A stretch of 64,000 nt of DNA, from the NCBI GenBank assembly GCA_934668875.1, contig CAKUON010000010.1, forward strand, positions 1-64,000. Direction: 5' to 3'. A program made the translations under genes and the position numbers. Shown piece by piece: positions 50,962-60,871 of the stretch (position 1 is its first letter; every line of letters begins with the position of its first letter). A model generated the notes under the pieces. The model was not told the DNA's origin, made no database searches, and saw only the letters and a program-made list of their open reading frames with translations. Source of the stretch: an uncultured Collinsella sp. (lineage in GTDB: Bacteria > Actinomycetota > Coriobacteriia > Coriobacteriales > Coriobacteriaceae).

Positions 50962-51342
50962 CGAGAACACCGACTGTACCGTGGGCTGTTCGCCCCGGCC
51001 TTTCCTTTCCCTATCGCTCACGCGCTCCGCGAGGGTCGCGCTAGGCAAAGGAAAGGCCGGGGCTACCGGCACGAACTTGCCGGTAGGTTGGTGATAGGCT
51101 TCCATATCCTGCCGTGGACAAAGGTACCCCCGCCTGCGCCGTGCAAAATTGAGAGTATTCAGCAAGGTAAAGGCTTTTACCAGTTGGTTGAAGCGCGGGA
51201 CAGCCCCCGTTTTGGCTCTGACGACGCTAAAACGGGGGCTGTTTCTTGCTTTTTCGTCTCTGAGGGGCATCCGGAACAGTGGAATCTGCAGAATACTCGC
51301 GATTTTGCACGTCGCGAGAGGGGGGACCCTTGCTTTGGCGGT
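50962..51342. repeat. Gene-free region with long hairpins and a duplicated gene end
   Basis: A stem of about 18 bp (50993-51010 and 51045-51062, CCCCGGCCTTTCCTTTCC) encloses an internally structured loop. GGCTTCCATATCCTGCC occurs both at the end of the aldolase gene (50941-50957) and at 51097-51113. A second hairpin with arms ACAGCCCCCGTTTT (51207-51243) is followed by TTTCTTGCTTTTT, a good terminator. No coding frame is credible. Confidence 0.65.
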
Positions 51343-53490
51343 TTACTTCCCCTGCACCATGGTGAGTGAGATCTTCTTGCGGTCGCGATCGACCTTTTCT
51401 ACCCATACCTTCACCGTGTCGCCGACGCGCACCACGTCGCTCGGGTGCTTGACAAAGCGGTCGGCCAGCTTGGAGATGTGCACGAGGCCGTCCTGGTGCA
51501 CGCCCACGTCGACGAAGGCGCCAAAGTCCACAACGTTGCGCACCGTTCCCTTGAGCTCCATGCCGGGCTCCAGGTCGTCGATGGAAAGCGCCGAGCGGCT
51601 AAAGACCACCTCGGGCGCGTCGTCGCGCGGGTCGCGGCCGGGCTTCTTGAGCTCGTTGACAATGTCGATGAGCGTCAGGGTGCCGCAGTCCAGGTCGCTT
51701 GCCAGCGCCGAGATACTGCCTAGACGGCGCTCGATGTCGGGCACGCCGCCGCGGCTGAGCTCGCTTGCCGCAACGCCGGCACGCTCCAGGACGGCCGTGG
51801 CCACCTCGTAGCTTTCGGGGTGGACGCTTGTCGCGTCGAGCGGGTTCTTGCCGCCGCTGATGCGCAGGAAGCCCGCGGCGTTGAGATATGCCTTGGGTCC
51901 CAGCTTGGGGACCTTCTTGAGCTGGCGGCGATCGGTGAAGGCGCCGTTTTCCTCGCGGAAAGCCACGATGTTTTTGGCCACGCTCGGCGTGATGCCCGAT
52001 ACGTATCCCAAAAGGCTCGCGCTCGCGGTGTTTACGTCGACGCCCACGCGGTTGACGACGTCCTCCACCACGTGGCCCAGGGTGCGTGAAAGCTCGGCCT
52101 GGTTGAGGTCGTGCTGGTACTGGCCTACGCCGATGGACTGGGGCGGAATCTTGACGAGCTCTGCCAGCGGGTCTTGCAGGCGGCGGCCCAGGCTCATGGC
52201 GCCACGCACGGTGACGTCCAGGTCGGGATATTCCTGGCTGGCGAGCTCGGAGGCGGAGTACACCGACGCGCCAGCCTCGTTGACGATGGTGTAGCGAAGG
52301 TTGGGCGCCTGCTCGGCGATGAACTCCGAGACGACTTCCTCGGTCTCGCGGCTGGCGGTGCCGTTGCCGATGACGATGGTGTTGACGCCGTCCTTCTTGA
52401 CGAGGCGGGCGAGCTCGCGCTTAGTGCCGGCGACGTCGTGGCGCGGCTTGGTGGGGTAGACTACGCCGTGGTCGAGCAGCTTGCCGGTCTCGTCCATGAC
52501 GGCGACCTTGCAGCCGGTGCGGTAGCCCGGGTCGAGTGCGAGCACGCGGGCGCCGCGGACGGGGCGTGCCGAGAGCAGGCCCTCAAGATTCTTGGCAAAG
52601 ACGTTGATGGCCTCGGTTTGGGCGCGAACGGTGAGTTTGGCGCGGGCCTCGCGCTCCAGCGAGGGGGCCATGAGGCGCTTGTAACCGTCAGCGATGGCGG
52701 CATCGAAGATGGGAGCAAACACGCCCTGGCGTCGGGGCCAACGGCTGCCGAGGCGCGCCGTGGCAGCTGCGCCGTCGACGTTCACGCGCACGCGGAGCTT
52801 GCCCTCGCGCTCACCGCGGTCGATCGCCAGCACACGGTGGTTAGGTATACGGCGCAGCGGCTCGTCAAAGTTGTAGTAGGGCTCGTAGGGAGTCTTCTCG
52901 GCGGGGTCGGTGGCCTCGACGACGATGTCGGCGGTGTTTTGCGTAAAGGCGCGCAGGTCGGCGACGTTCTCGGGGTCCTCGGCCACCGTCTCGGCCACGA
53001 TGTCGGCGGCGCCGGCAAGCGCCTTCTCGGGCGTGTCGAAGCCGGCCTCCTCATTGACGTATGCCGCGGCGGCGTCGAGTGCGCTGCCCTTGGCCGAGGC
53101 CTGCATGATGATCATGTTGGCGAGCGGCTCCAGGCCTGCCTCGCGGGCCTTCTGCGCGCGGGTCATGCGCTTTTTGCGGTAGGGCTTGTAGAGGTCCTCG
53201 ACGCGCTGGAGCTGCGTGGCCTCGCGAATCTGCTGCTCGAGCTCGGGCGTGAGTTTGCCCTGGGCGTCGATGAGCAGAATGACGTCCTCTTTACGCTGCT
53301 CAAGATTGCGCAGGTAGGACAGGCGCTCGTCGAGGGCGCGTAGGGCGACGTCGTCCATGCCGCCCGTGGCTTCCTTGCGGTAGCGCGAGATAAAGGGGAT
53401 GGTGTTGCCCTCGTCGATGAGTTTGACGGCCGCCTCGACGTTGGCGGCCTTAAGGTTGAGCTCGCGGGCGAGCTGGGCGATAAGATCCAT
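51343..53490 (-). CDS. tex: Tex-like RNA-binding transcription accessory protein
   Basis: The 715-residue protein follows Tex throughout: an N-terminal helical domain with IPFISRYRKEATGGMDD and EDLYKPYRKKR, a YqgF/RNase H-like domain with LALDPGYRTGCKVAVMD, a helix-hairpin-helix region (LNTASASLLGYVSGI) and a C-terminal S1 domain (GMELKGTVRNVVDFGAFVDVG). Tex binds nucleic acids and affects transcription or RNA turnover. ATG at 53490 is preferred, with AAGGAG just upstream; a start at 53544 is unsupported. Confidence 0.93.
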   Translation of the reverse strand: MDLIAQLARELNLKAANVEAAVKLIDEGNTIPFISRYRKEATGGMDDVALRALDERLSYLRNLEQRKEDVILLIDAQGKLTPELEQQIREATQLQRVEDLYKPYRKKRMTRAQKAREAGLEPLANMIIMQASAKGSALDAAAAYVNEEAGFDTPEKALAGAADIVAETVAEDPENVADLRAFTQNTADIVVEATDPAEKTPYEPYYNFDEPLRRIPNHRVLAIDRGEREGKLRVRVNVDGAAATARLGSRWPRRQGVFAPIFDAAIADGYKRLMAPSLEREARAKLTVRAQTEAINVFAKNLEGLLSARPVRGARVLALDPGYRTGCKVAVMDETGKLLDHGVVYPTKPRHDVAGTKRELARLVKKDGVNTIVIGNGTASRETEEVVSEFIAEQAPNLRYTIVNEAGASVYSASELASQEYPDLDVTVRGAMSLGRRLQDPLAELVKIPPQSIGVGQYQHDLNQAELSRTLGHVVEDVVNRVGVDVNTASASLLGYVSGITPSVAKNIVAFREENGAFTDRRQLKKVPKLGPKAYLNAAGFLRISGGKNPLDATSVHPESYEVATAVLERAGVAASELSRGGVPDIERRLGSISALASDLDCGTLTLIDIVNELKKPGRDPRDDAPEVVFSRSALSIDDLEPGMELKGTVRNVVDFGAFVDVGVHQDGLVHISKLADRFVKHPSDVVRVGDTVKVWVEKVDRDRKKISLTMVQGK

Positions 53491-54022
53491 GGGACTCCTT
53501 GCGTTTAAGGTGCGTTTGCAGCACAGGGCTACCAAGGATACCACCCGCCACTCTACCCAAGTAGTCTTTTTGGGACGGGGCTCTTTTAGCTACCCCGGCT
53601 GATGAAGTGAACGGTTTGGCCGATTGACTGCCGGGGTAGCTAAAAGAGCCCCGTCCCAAAAAGACTACTCAAAAAGACTGTTTTTTAGGGCTGTGCCACG
53701 AAAACGGCCTATCTACTACGTTTGACCCGTATGGGTCGACCATACCTGGTTTTCCGAAAATCGGCAAGCCGTCTACCTGCGGTTTTGATTTCGAGATAAT
53801 TGGCATGGTTGAGGGTAGTCGGCTAAACGTAGTAGATGGGCCCATTTCGTGGCGGACGATTCAAGCCGAGGCGCAAAATAGCCCCCGGGCCAAGATAATC
53901 ATAACCAACGTAGTCAAAAAGCCCCGCGGGCAGGAGGCTGCTCGCGGGGCGAAGAAGAGGGGCTTATTTGTGGCGGGCCAAAGGGGCGTGGCGTAGGGTT
54001 TACCGCGCCAGGCCCAAGCCCT
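53491..54022. repeat. Gene-free region with very long inverted repeats
   Basis: A perfect 39-bp inverted repeat (53560-53598 and 53631-53669) has a 32-base loop. A second, imperfect pair (53696-53723 and 53825-53852) shares CCACGAAA and CTACTACGTTT with a 100-base loop. A third hairpin AGCCCCGCGGGC...CGCGGGGC lies at about 53920-53952. A plus-strand frame of 63 codons here overlaps the repeats and is not considered coding. Confidence 0.75.
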
Positions 54023-55063
54023 TTACAGCTCGACGAGCTGGCCGGTCTCGGCGGCCTCCTTGACGGCGTTGAGAAGCGTGAGCGTCTTGACGTTGTCGGC
54101 GGGGGTCACGACGGGCTCGACCTCGCGGCGGACGACCTTCACAAAGTGCTTGAGCTGCATCTTGTGCGGCAGCGCCGGGTCCACGGCCGGGATCTCCATC
54201 TGCAGCGGCTTGTGCCAGTTGGAGGCGCCGTCGTAGGAGAACTGGTGCAGGCGGGGCAGCGACAGGGCGCCCTTGGTGCCGCCAATGAAGTAAGCGTCGG
54301 CGTCGAAGGGACGGTACTGCGGATCCTCGCGAGCGGTGGCCTCCCAGTTCCAGGGGCTGGCGGTGGCGTCGGAGATGGTCATGCTCGCAAGTGCGCCATC
54401 GGCGAAGCGGACGTTGACCACGGCGGAGTCCTCGGTCTCAAAACCGCGGGCGGCGCTGGACTGCATGCCCTGGACGGCGACGGGCTCGCCCAGCAGGTAG
54501 CGGAGCAGGTCGACGTCGTGCACCAGGTTGACCAGGATCGGGCCGGCACCCTTCTTGCGGCGCCACTCGACATCGAAGTACTCGTCGTTCTTATAGATCA
54601 TGTAGTGGAAGCTCGAGACAGTGAGCTTGCCCAGCTCGCCGGACTCGATGATCTCCTTGGCCTTGTTGACGAAGGGGTTGTGGCGACGGTGCTGGCCCAC
54701 GAGCACGGGCACGCCGGCGGTCTCGGCCTCGGCGGCGAAGGCCTGGGCGTCCTCGAGGTCGTTGGAGATCGGCTTTTCGACCAGCGGAACGATGTTGCGC
54801 TTGACGGCCTCGCGGGCGACGCCCAGGTGCAGGTCGTTGGGCGTGGCGATGATGACGGCCTCGGGCTTGACCTCGTCCATCATCTGGGCGGGATCGGTAA
54901 AGAACGGCACGCCGGCGGCCTCGGCCGTGGCGCGGGCGCCCTCAAAGGCGTCGGCGATGGCGACGAGCTCGGCCTCGGGCTCCTCGGTGACAAAGCGGAT
55001 GTGGTTGCGGCCCATGGCGCCGGCGCCGATGACGGCAATGCGGACGGGGTTGAGCTCAGACAT
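54023..55063 (-). CDS. Gfo/Idh/MocA-family oxidoreductase
   Basis: The 346-residue protein has an N-terminal Rossmann fold with VIGAGAMGRNH, the family's PLVEKPIS motif with the catalytic-type Lys (about 97) and a C-terminal GFO/IDH/MocA domain with HDVDLLRYLLGEP. Members oxidise sugars, inositols or related cyclic alcohols with NAD(P). ATG at 55063 has AAGGAG upstream. It is the last gene of an operon with an MFS carrier and an SDR enzyme, so all three probably act on one imported compound. Confidence 0.88.
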   Translation of the reverse strand: MSELNPVRIAVIGAGAMGRNHIRFVTEEPEAELVAIADAFEGARATAEAAGVPFFTDPAQMMDEVKPEAVIIATPNDLHLGVAREAVKRNIVPLVEKPISNDLEDAQAFAAEAETAGVPVLVGQHRRHNPFVNKAKEIIESGELGKLTVSSFHYMIYKNDEYFDVEWRRKKGAGPILVNLVHDVDLLRYLLGEPVAVQGMQSSAARGFETEDSAVVNVRFADGALASMTISDATASPWNWEATAREDPQYRPFDADAYFIGGTKGALSLPRLHQFSYDGASNWHKPLQMEIPAVDPALPHKMQLKHFVKVVRREVEPVVTPADNVKTLTLLNAVKEAAETGQLVEL

Positions 55064-55129
55064 TTCGACTCCTTAATGCTGGTGGCGGTAGAGCGCGGCA
55101 AGGGGGCGGCCCTTGCCGCATCAAGCAAA

Positions 55130-56386
55130 CTAAGCGGACTTCTTCTCGCTGTCGGAGACCATCATGTAGACGGTAAGCACGACGGCGATGGCGGCGATCA
55201 CGATGGCGCCGTAGAAGGACTGCTGGTAGGCGGCGCTGCCGGCCTCGGCGTGATACAGCACGGCGGTGATGGGCTGGCTGATCCAGGTGGAAGCGGCGTA
55301 GCCCAGGAACATGATGCCGTAGTTGACGCCGATGTTGCTGGTACCGAAGGCGCCACCGGTGAGCGGCGGGTAGATGACGAGCAGGGCGCCAAAGCTAAAG
55401 CCGAGCAGGGCGAGCGCCACGAAGAACATGCTCTGCGTAAAGCTCATCGACATGATGACGAGCGCGACGATGGTGACGATAAGGCTGATGAGCAGCGACT
55501 TGTAGGCACCGAGCTTGTCGATGATCTGGCCAAAGGACAGACGACCGACCAGGTTGGCGCAGGTGTTGACGGAGACGACCACACCGCCGAGGGCGACGGC
55601 AGCGGCGCTCGTGGGGTTGGCGAAGAGCTGGACGGCGGCGATGGAGGCAACCTTGCCGACGAGCAGGGTGCCGGCGGTAGCGGCAAAGGCGAAGGTGACG
55701 ATGAGGACCCAGAAGCGCGGGGTCTTGACCATCTCGCCCGGGGTGAGGTCGCCGAAGGTGCCGGCGTGTGCACCACCCTTGGGGGCCTCGAAGCCTTCGG
55801 GCAGCCAGCCGGCCTCGGGGGCCTTCAGGAACAGGGCGGAGGCTGCGATCATCACAAAGAAGATGATGCCGAGTGCCTTGAGGGCGCCAAAGATGCCCAG
55901 GCTCGGGATGAGCAGCGAGGCGAGCACCGGGGACAGCACGGCGGGGCCGGCGGTCGAAGCGGCAAGGGTGATGCCGGAGGCGAGACCCTTCTTGTCGATG
56001 AACCACTTTTGGCCGGTGGTGAGCGCGGGGTTGTAACCCAGGCCGTTGCCGATGGCGGCGACGAGCGAGAACCACAGGTAGAACTGCCACGGTTCGGTGA
56101 CGGTGCCGGACATGAACCAGCCCACGCCGTAGCACACGGCGGCGGCGATCACGACGTTACGCGGGCCGATCTTATCGGAGATGCGGCCGGCGAAGATGCC
56201 CGTCACGGCCATGATGGTCTGGAAGACCGGGAAAGCCCAGGTAAGGGCGCTCGACCACTCGGGGTAGACGGCGAGCAGGTTCTTGGACACGACGGAGTAC
56301 AGCGCGATGGAGCTGATGAAGAACATGGTGACGCACGCGGCGGAAAGCACGACGGCGCGACCCTTGTTGGAGTTGGTGGAAGCCAT
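55130..56386 (-). CDS. MFS transporter, OFA-like (oxalate/formate antiporter group)
   Basis: The 418-residue protein has twelve transmembrane helices, the MFS loop motif GRISDKIGPRNV between helices 2 and 3, and NGLGYNPALTTGQKWFIDKKGLAS, a segment typical of the OFA subgroup that moves carboxylates. It lies 67 bases downstream of the SDR gene and 66 bases upstream of the Gfo/Idh gene on the same strand. The substrate is not predictable; organic acids are usual for the subgroup. Confidence 0.87.
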   Translation of the reverse strand: MASTNSNKGRAVVLSAACVTMFFISSIALYSVVSKNLLAVYPEWSSALTWAFPVFQTIMAVTGIFAGRISDKIGPRNVVIAAAVCYGVGWFMSGTVTEPWQFYLWFSLVAAIGNGLGYNPALTTGQKWFIDKKGLASGITLAASTAGPAVLSPVLASLLIPSLGIFGALKALGIIFFVMIAASALFLKAPEAGWLPEGFEAPKGGAHAGTFGDLTPGEMVKTPRFWVLIVTFAFAATAGTLLVGKVASIAAVQLFANPTSAAAVALGGVVVSVNTCANLVGRLSFGQIIDKLGAYKSLLISLIVTIVALVIMSMSFTQSMFFVALALLGFSFGALLVIYPPLTGGAFGTSNIGVNYGIMFLGYAASTWISQPITAVLYHAEAGSAAYQQSFYGAIVIAAIAVVLTVYMMVSDSEKKSA

Positions 56387-56452
56387 TGGACTCTTTCTAA
56401 TCGATGCGGGGGAGGAACGGGCGTGTTCGCGAGGTCTCCCTGTCAGGTTGGT

Positions 56453-57334
56453 TTACTGGTCGGTCGGCTTTGCGACGCCGGACTCGTCGGACCAAAGCTC
56501 GACACCCTTGTTCTTGAGGTAGTTGTCGGCGTATGCGCGACGGCCGCCGGGCTTGGCGGTGAGGTCGCCCATCATATTGGAGAAGCCGCCATCGACCTTG
56601 ATGGCGTCGCCGGTGGTAAAGTCCGAGCGCTTGGACGCCAGGAACATGACGGCGTTGGCGATATCGCTGACCTCGCCGATGCGACGCGTGGCAATGAGGC
56701 GACTGCGGCTCTTCTCGACCTCGGGGTCGGCGTAAAAGCTCGCCGACATGGGGGTCTTAACAAAGCAGGGCTCGACGCAGTTGGAACGCACGCCATACGG
56801 GCCCCACTCGGCGGCAAGCATCTTGGACATCATGTTGACACCGGCCTTGGTGGAGCTGTACACGCCCGAGAACGTCTCGGGGGAGTGGCTGGCGACGGTC
56901 GAGATATGCACCAGGCGACCCTGGCCGGCCTTGATCATCTCGCGACCAAAGCGCTGCGAGGTGATGAAATAGCCGGTGAGGTTGACGTTGAGCACCTGCT
57001 CCCAGTCGCTCAGCGGCAGGTCCTCCATAGCGGCGAAGCGCAGGATGCCGGCGGTGTTGACGAGGACGTCGACGCGGCCGAAGTTGGCGATGGTGGCGTC
57101 GACGGCGGCCTGAACCTCGGCCTCGTCGGTTGCGTTCATCTTGTAGCCCTCGGCGTGGATGCCAAACTTGGCAGCGAGGTCGGCGGCAGCGGCCTTGACC
57201 TTCTCCTCATCCAGGTCGAGCATGACGACGTTGGCGCCATTGCGGGCGAACTCGCGGCAGATCTCGGCGCCCATGCCGCCGAGCGCGCCAGTCACGGCGC
57301 AGACGTCGCCCTCGAGCTTAAGCCAATTGCTCAT
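56453..57334 (-). CDS. Short-chain dehydrogenase/reductase
   Basis: The 293-residue classical SDR has the cofactor motif TGALGGMG (about 15-22), an Asp-rich strand-2 end (VVMLDLDEE) favouring NAD(H), the NTAG motif, the catalytic Ser in VHISTVASHS and YSSTK (about 158-162). The C-terminus extends some 40 residues beyond the usual GGF.NM end. Candidate substrates are polyols, sugars or hydroxysteroids; none can be chosen from sequence. It heads the three-gene operon and is divergent from the LysR gene, 232 bases apart. Confidence 0.88.
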   Translation of the reverse strand: MSNWLKLEGDVCAVTGALGGMGAEICREFARNGANVVMLDLDEEKVKAAAADLAAKFGIHAEGYKMNATDEAEVQAAVDATIANFGRVDVLVNTAGILRFAAMEDLPLSDWEQVLNVNLTGYFITSQRFGREMIKAGQGRLVHISTVASHSPETFSGVYSSTKAGVNMMSKMLAAEWGPYGVRSNCVEPCFVKTPMSASFYADPEVEKSRSRLIATRRIGEVSDIANAVMFLASKRSDFTTGDAIKVDGGFSNMMGDLTAKPGGRRAYADNYLKNKGVELWSDESGVAKPTDQ

Positions 57335-57566
57335 AGGAAGTTCCCTTCTTGTGCCTCCCGGTGGGTCGCTCCCATTAACCGACCCACGTGGTTTTCGCTG
57401 GTTATCGTATGTTTTGCGTTTGCGCAGGTGAATTGCATATTTGTTAGAATGGCGTTAACCACAGGTTTATACCGATTTGGGCAGTTTGTTCACGTTGAGC
57501 CTGTGACCTGCGAAAAGAACCCCCCTAAGATGCGTGGGGTTGCACGTGTGAAAACGGGGGATTGAA

Positions 57567-58445
57567 GTGTACGATCGACGACTTGAAGCCATATCGGCCG
57601 CTGCGGAGCTGGGAAGCTTCTCGCGCGCCGCGGCAAAATTGCGCGTGTCGACGCCGGCACTCGTCAAACAGGTGTCGGGGTTCGAGGCTGAGTTTGGCAT
57701 CACGCTGTTCGAGCGCTCACATTCGGGCGTCAAAGTGACGCCGGCGGGGGCATTGCTGGTTGACGACGCGCGCTCGATCATGCGCCAGTCCGAGGACGCG
57801 CTGCGCCGCGCCCGACGCGCGGCGGGTGATGGCGGTGCAGTGCGCTTAGGCGTATCGATGATGTGCCCGGGGCGTCAGACGCTTTCAATGTGGACGGGCG
57901 TGCACGAGCTGGAGCCGTCGCTGCGTTTTGAGATCGTGCCGGTGAGCGACCTCTACGACGAGCGCGAGACCGTCATGCGCAGCTTGGGCCGCGAGGTCGA
58001 TGTGGTGCAGTCGAGCTTTTCGACCCCGCGCTGGGGCGATGCGTGCCAAAAGCTCCGCATCGTCAACGTGCCGTTTTATATCGATGTGCCGCGCACGAGC
58101 CCGCTTGCGCGCAAGAGCCGCATCACGGTTGCCGACTTGGAAGGCATGCGTCTGCGCGTGCTGCGTCACGGCAACGACGCCATGGACAGTCTGCGCATCG
58201 ACCTTTTGGCCGACGGCGGCGTGGACGTTATCGACGTCGATAGCTTCGACTTCGCGCTCTTTAACGAGGCCGAGGAAAAGGGCGACGCGGTGCTCACCTG
58301 CGGCGCGTGGTCGGGCGTGCACCCGGCCTTTGTAGGCGTGCCGTTCCTATGCGGCCGCGAGGTGCCGGTTTATCTGCACTACCCGCTCGAGCCCACCCTC
58401 CAAGTGCAAAAATTCGTCAACGCCATGGCCCAGCTCCTCAACTAG
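57567..58445 (+). CDS. LysR-family transcriptional regulator
   Basis: The 292-residue protein has an N-terminal winged HTH (ISAAAELGSFSRAAAKLRVS ... LVKQVSGFEAEFGITLFER) and a periplasmic-binding-like C-terminal domain. The start is GTG at 57567 after GGGGGATT. The divergent position next to the SDR/MFS/Gfo-Idh operon suggests it activates that operon with a pathway compound as co-inducer. The shared 232-bp region carries several GTT-AAC dyads. Confidence 0.88.
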   Translation: MYDRRLEAISAAAELGSFSRAAAKLRVSTPALVKQVSGFEAEFGITLFERSHSGVKVTPAGALLVDDARSIMRQSEDALRRARRAAGDGGAVRLGVSMMCPGRQTLSMWTGVHELEPSLRFEIVPVSDLYDERETVMRSLGREVDVVQSSFSTPRWGDACQKLRIVNVPFYIDVPRTSPLARKSRITVADLEGMRLRVLRHGNDAMDSLRIDLLADGGVDVIDVDSFDFALFNEAEEKGDAVLTCGAWSGVHPAFVGVPFLCGREVPVYLHYPLEPTLQVQKFVNAMAQLLN

Positions 58446-58587
58446 CTGCCCTGGGGTCTGGTTTGGCTTCGTCCCAGAAAGGCTGTATCCAGTTTGAGGA
58501 CTTTTGCCCATATGGTAGAGTTGACCTCACGTGAATTTCAGCACACAGCGTGCCGCCTGCGCTTTTTCCATTTGTGGGAGTGAACTT

Positions 58588-59679
58588 GTGAATACTTCTG
58601 TCGCTAAGAAAGCCAGCCGGGTGGTCCGCTTGCTCATGATGGTGCTCACAGCTGTCCTGATCTTTTTCTTCTTTAACGTTATGTCGCTCGTTTCCGATAT
58701 CCAGGGCACGGCGCGCGTGGTCAACTACGCGGGTCTGGTGCGCGGTACCACGCAACGCATCGTTAAGCTCGAGGATGCGGGCCAGCCGCAAGACGACCTG
58801 CTCAAGGCCGTGGATTCATACATTAAGGGCTTGCGCTACGGAAGTGATGACCTCAACCTCGTCCGTCTCGACGACGATGAGTATCAGGCAAAGATGACCG
58901 AGCTCGCGAGCTATTTCGATAGGCTTCGTGCCGAGATCGTCCGCGTGCGCGAAGTTGGCTACGAGAATACCGACATCATCGCCATGAGCGAGGAGTTCTT
59001 TGGCATTTGCGACGATGCAACACGGCTCGCGGAAGACTACTCCCAACAGAAGGCAACGGCGCTCAATCATCTTGAGGGCTTGGTGATTGTCGATATCGTG
59101 GGCTTGGTGGTGATCTTTGCAATCGAACTTGCGCGCACGGTGCGCTTCGCTGCGCTCAACCGCGAGCTGCAGAGCAAGGTTTACCTCGATGGGGCAACGG
59201 GGCTGCCCAACAAGAATAAGTGCGAGGAAATCTTGGGGCGAGAACAGCCCGTTTCCGCGAAAGCGCCGGTTGCGGTATGCGTTTTCGATCTCAACAATCT
59301 GCATACGGTCAACAACAACTTCGGCCACGAGAAGGGCGATGAGTACATCCGCTCCTTTGCCCAGCAGCTGGGGCGCGTGGCATCCGAGACATGCTTTGTG
59401 GGTCGCGACGGCGGTGATGAATTTATTGCCGTGCTATGGAATGCCGATCGGGCCGCCGTGGAGTCCTGCCTTGCTCGGATTCGTACGAACGTGAATGAGT
59501 ATTCCGTAGCTCACCCCGACATGCCTATCAGCTATGCGGTGGGTTACGCACTCTCCAGTGATTTCGATGAGCCGCCTACGATGCGCGAGCTCTTTTCCCA
59601 GGCCGACAAGAACATGTACATCGACAAGAACCGTGCAAAGGCTGACGGAGCCGCCGAGCTGCGATGCGAGGACCGTTAA
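58588..59679 (+). CDS. Membrane GGDEF-domain protein (putative diguanylate cyclase)
   Basis: The 363-residue protein has a first transmembrane helix (~12-32), an extracytoplasmic helical sensor region (~35-165), a second helix (~170-190) and a GGDEF domain with the intact motif DGGDEF (about 273-277) and a degenerate N-terminal part (LDGATGLPNKNKCEEIL). With an intact motif it could make cyclic di-GMP. The start is GTG 58588 with GGGAG at a spacing of 7; the longer frame from 58531 is unsupported. No PilZ or EAL partner is in view. Confidence 0.82.
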   Translation: MNTSVAKKASRVVRLLMMVLTAVLIFFFFNVMSLVSDIQGTARVVNYAGLVRGTTQRIVKLEDAGQPQDDLLKAVDSYIKGLRYGSDDLNLVRLDDDEYQAKMTELASYFDRLRAEIVRVREVGYENTDIIAMSEEFFGICDDATRLAEDYSQQKATALNHLEGLVIVDIVGLVVIFAIELARTVRFAALNRELQSKVYLDGATGLPNKNKCEEILGREQPVSAKAPVAVCVFDLNNLHTVNNNFGHEKGDEYIRSFAQQLGRVASETCFVGRDGGDEFIAVLWNADRAAVESCLARIRTNVNEYSVAHPDMPISYAVGYALSSDFDEPPTMRELFSQADKNMYIDKNRAKADGAAELRCEDR

Positions 59680-59745
59680 GCCTGTAGCAGGGGGGTAGCT
59701 CATTTGGACACGTAAAAGCCCTTGCTGTTCAAATTACTCCTAGGG

Positions 59746-60741
59746 TTATTCGTGGCGTCTGCGATATTCGGCCGGTTTGCAGCCGCAGCGTCGTTCGAAG
59801 ATTCGATAGAAAAAGGTGACATTCTCGTAGCCCACCTGCCGCGCGATCTCGGTAACCGTTAGGTCGGTGGTGGCAAGCAGCCGCTCGGCAACGTCGAGGC
59901 GCAGGTGCTGTACGATTTCTCGGTATGAAAGACCGATCTTGTCTTTTAGTAGATTGGAAAGATAGGTCGGGTTGAGATGAAAGACGCGTGCCGTTTCATC
60001 GAGTGTGCAGGACGCGTAGTGCTCCTCGAGGTAGCTCAGGATAGGTAGCGCCGCGCCGACGGGAGAGCCTCCTTTAAAGACGTCTTCTTGGCGGTATTCA
60101 AGCACAAGTTCCGAAATAAGCAGGACGAGCAGGCTTTCGGTTATGTCTCGAGCCATGGGTGTCGGTGACTCCCATTCGTCGAGCATGTATTCCATATAGG
60201 TTCGTAGCTTTCTGTTGTTCTGCGAAGTAAACAACAGAAAGTCATCGACGGTCAGCGAGGTCTTAAGCGATTCGACGAACAGCTGATTGACGATGGTGTT
60301 GCAGTGCAGCCGCCCGAGAACCTGGGAGATGAGAAACTCTGGATTGATATTAATGTTGAACAGAATGTCCCTCTCTCCAAGCGGCAGAATCGTGTGAACG
60401 GTATTGCTGCTCAAAAGAAGCGTCTGGCCCTCTCGAAGTTCGATATCGCGACCATTGACGATTTGATGGCAGCTACCGGCATAGAGGTAATTGAGCTCGA
60501 TGCCGTCATGGCAGTGCTCGGGGAATTTCTGAAATCTTGAATGACGCTTAATCGAGAAAACCGGCGTGGTTCCGGAATGAAAAACAAAGGTGCCCTTCAG
60601 CGGAATAAACGGAACGGAACGGTCGCCTATTTTGCGATACCTAAAGGGAAGGTCTTCAAAGTTTTCGGGATCGGTGAGGTAGCCGCGCTCGCGGGAAGTG
60701 ATCTCAAAGAGACGCTCGCCGGTATGTTCCGCTTGATCCAT
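59746..60741 (-). CDS. AraC-family regulator with cupin sensor
   Basis: The 331-residue protein combines an N-terminal cupin-like sugar-binding domain (about 60-150, with HCHDGIELNYLYAG) and a C-terminal double HTH (about 230-329, ending VGYENVTFFYRIFERRCGCK). ATG at 60741 has GAGGT upstream. It is divergent from the PTS-GH43 operon, with 130 bases between the starts, and is the likely activator of that operon in response to its sugar. Confidence 0.88.
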   Translation of the reverse strand: MDQAEHTGERLFEITSRERGYLTDPENFEDLPFRYRKIGDRSVPFIPLKGTFVFHSGTTPVFSIKRHSRFQKFPEHCHDGIELNYLYAGSCHQIVNGRDIELREGQTLLLSSNTVHTILPLGERDILFNININPEFLISQVLGRLHCNTIVNQLFVESLKTSLTVDDFLLFTSQNNRKLRTYMEYMLDEWESPTPMARDITESLLVLLISELVLEYRQEDVFKGGSPVGAALPILSYLEEHYASCTLDETARVFHLNPTYLSNLLKDKIGLSYREIVQHLRLDVAERLLATTDLTVTEIARQVGYENVTFFYRIFERRCGCKPAEYRRRHE

Positions 60742-60871
60742 GCTGTACCTCGAAATCCTGTGGTTTGGTCAATAGAGTGGTGAAGATGGGTTATAGGATG
60801 AAATAATTCGATTATCTATTATATGCATCACCGCAGGTAAATCCCATTAAGCAATCCAGAAGGGGGATGCT

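Noticed and set aside
53805..53996. 63-codon ORF in the region after tex
   Set aside because: It overlaps one arm of a long inverted repeat and has no supporting signals.
54146..57565. 1139-codon plus-strand frame
   Set aside because: It is antisense to three clear genes (Gfo/Idh, MFS, SDR) and has a Gly/Asp/His-rich shadow composition without domains.
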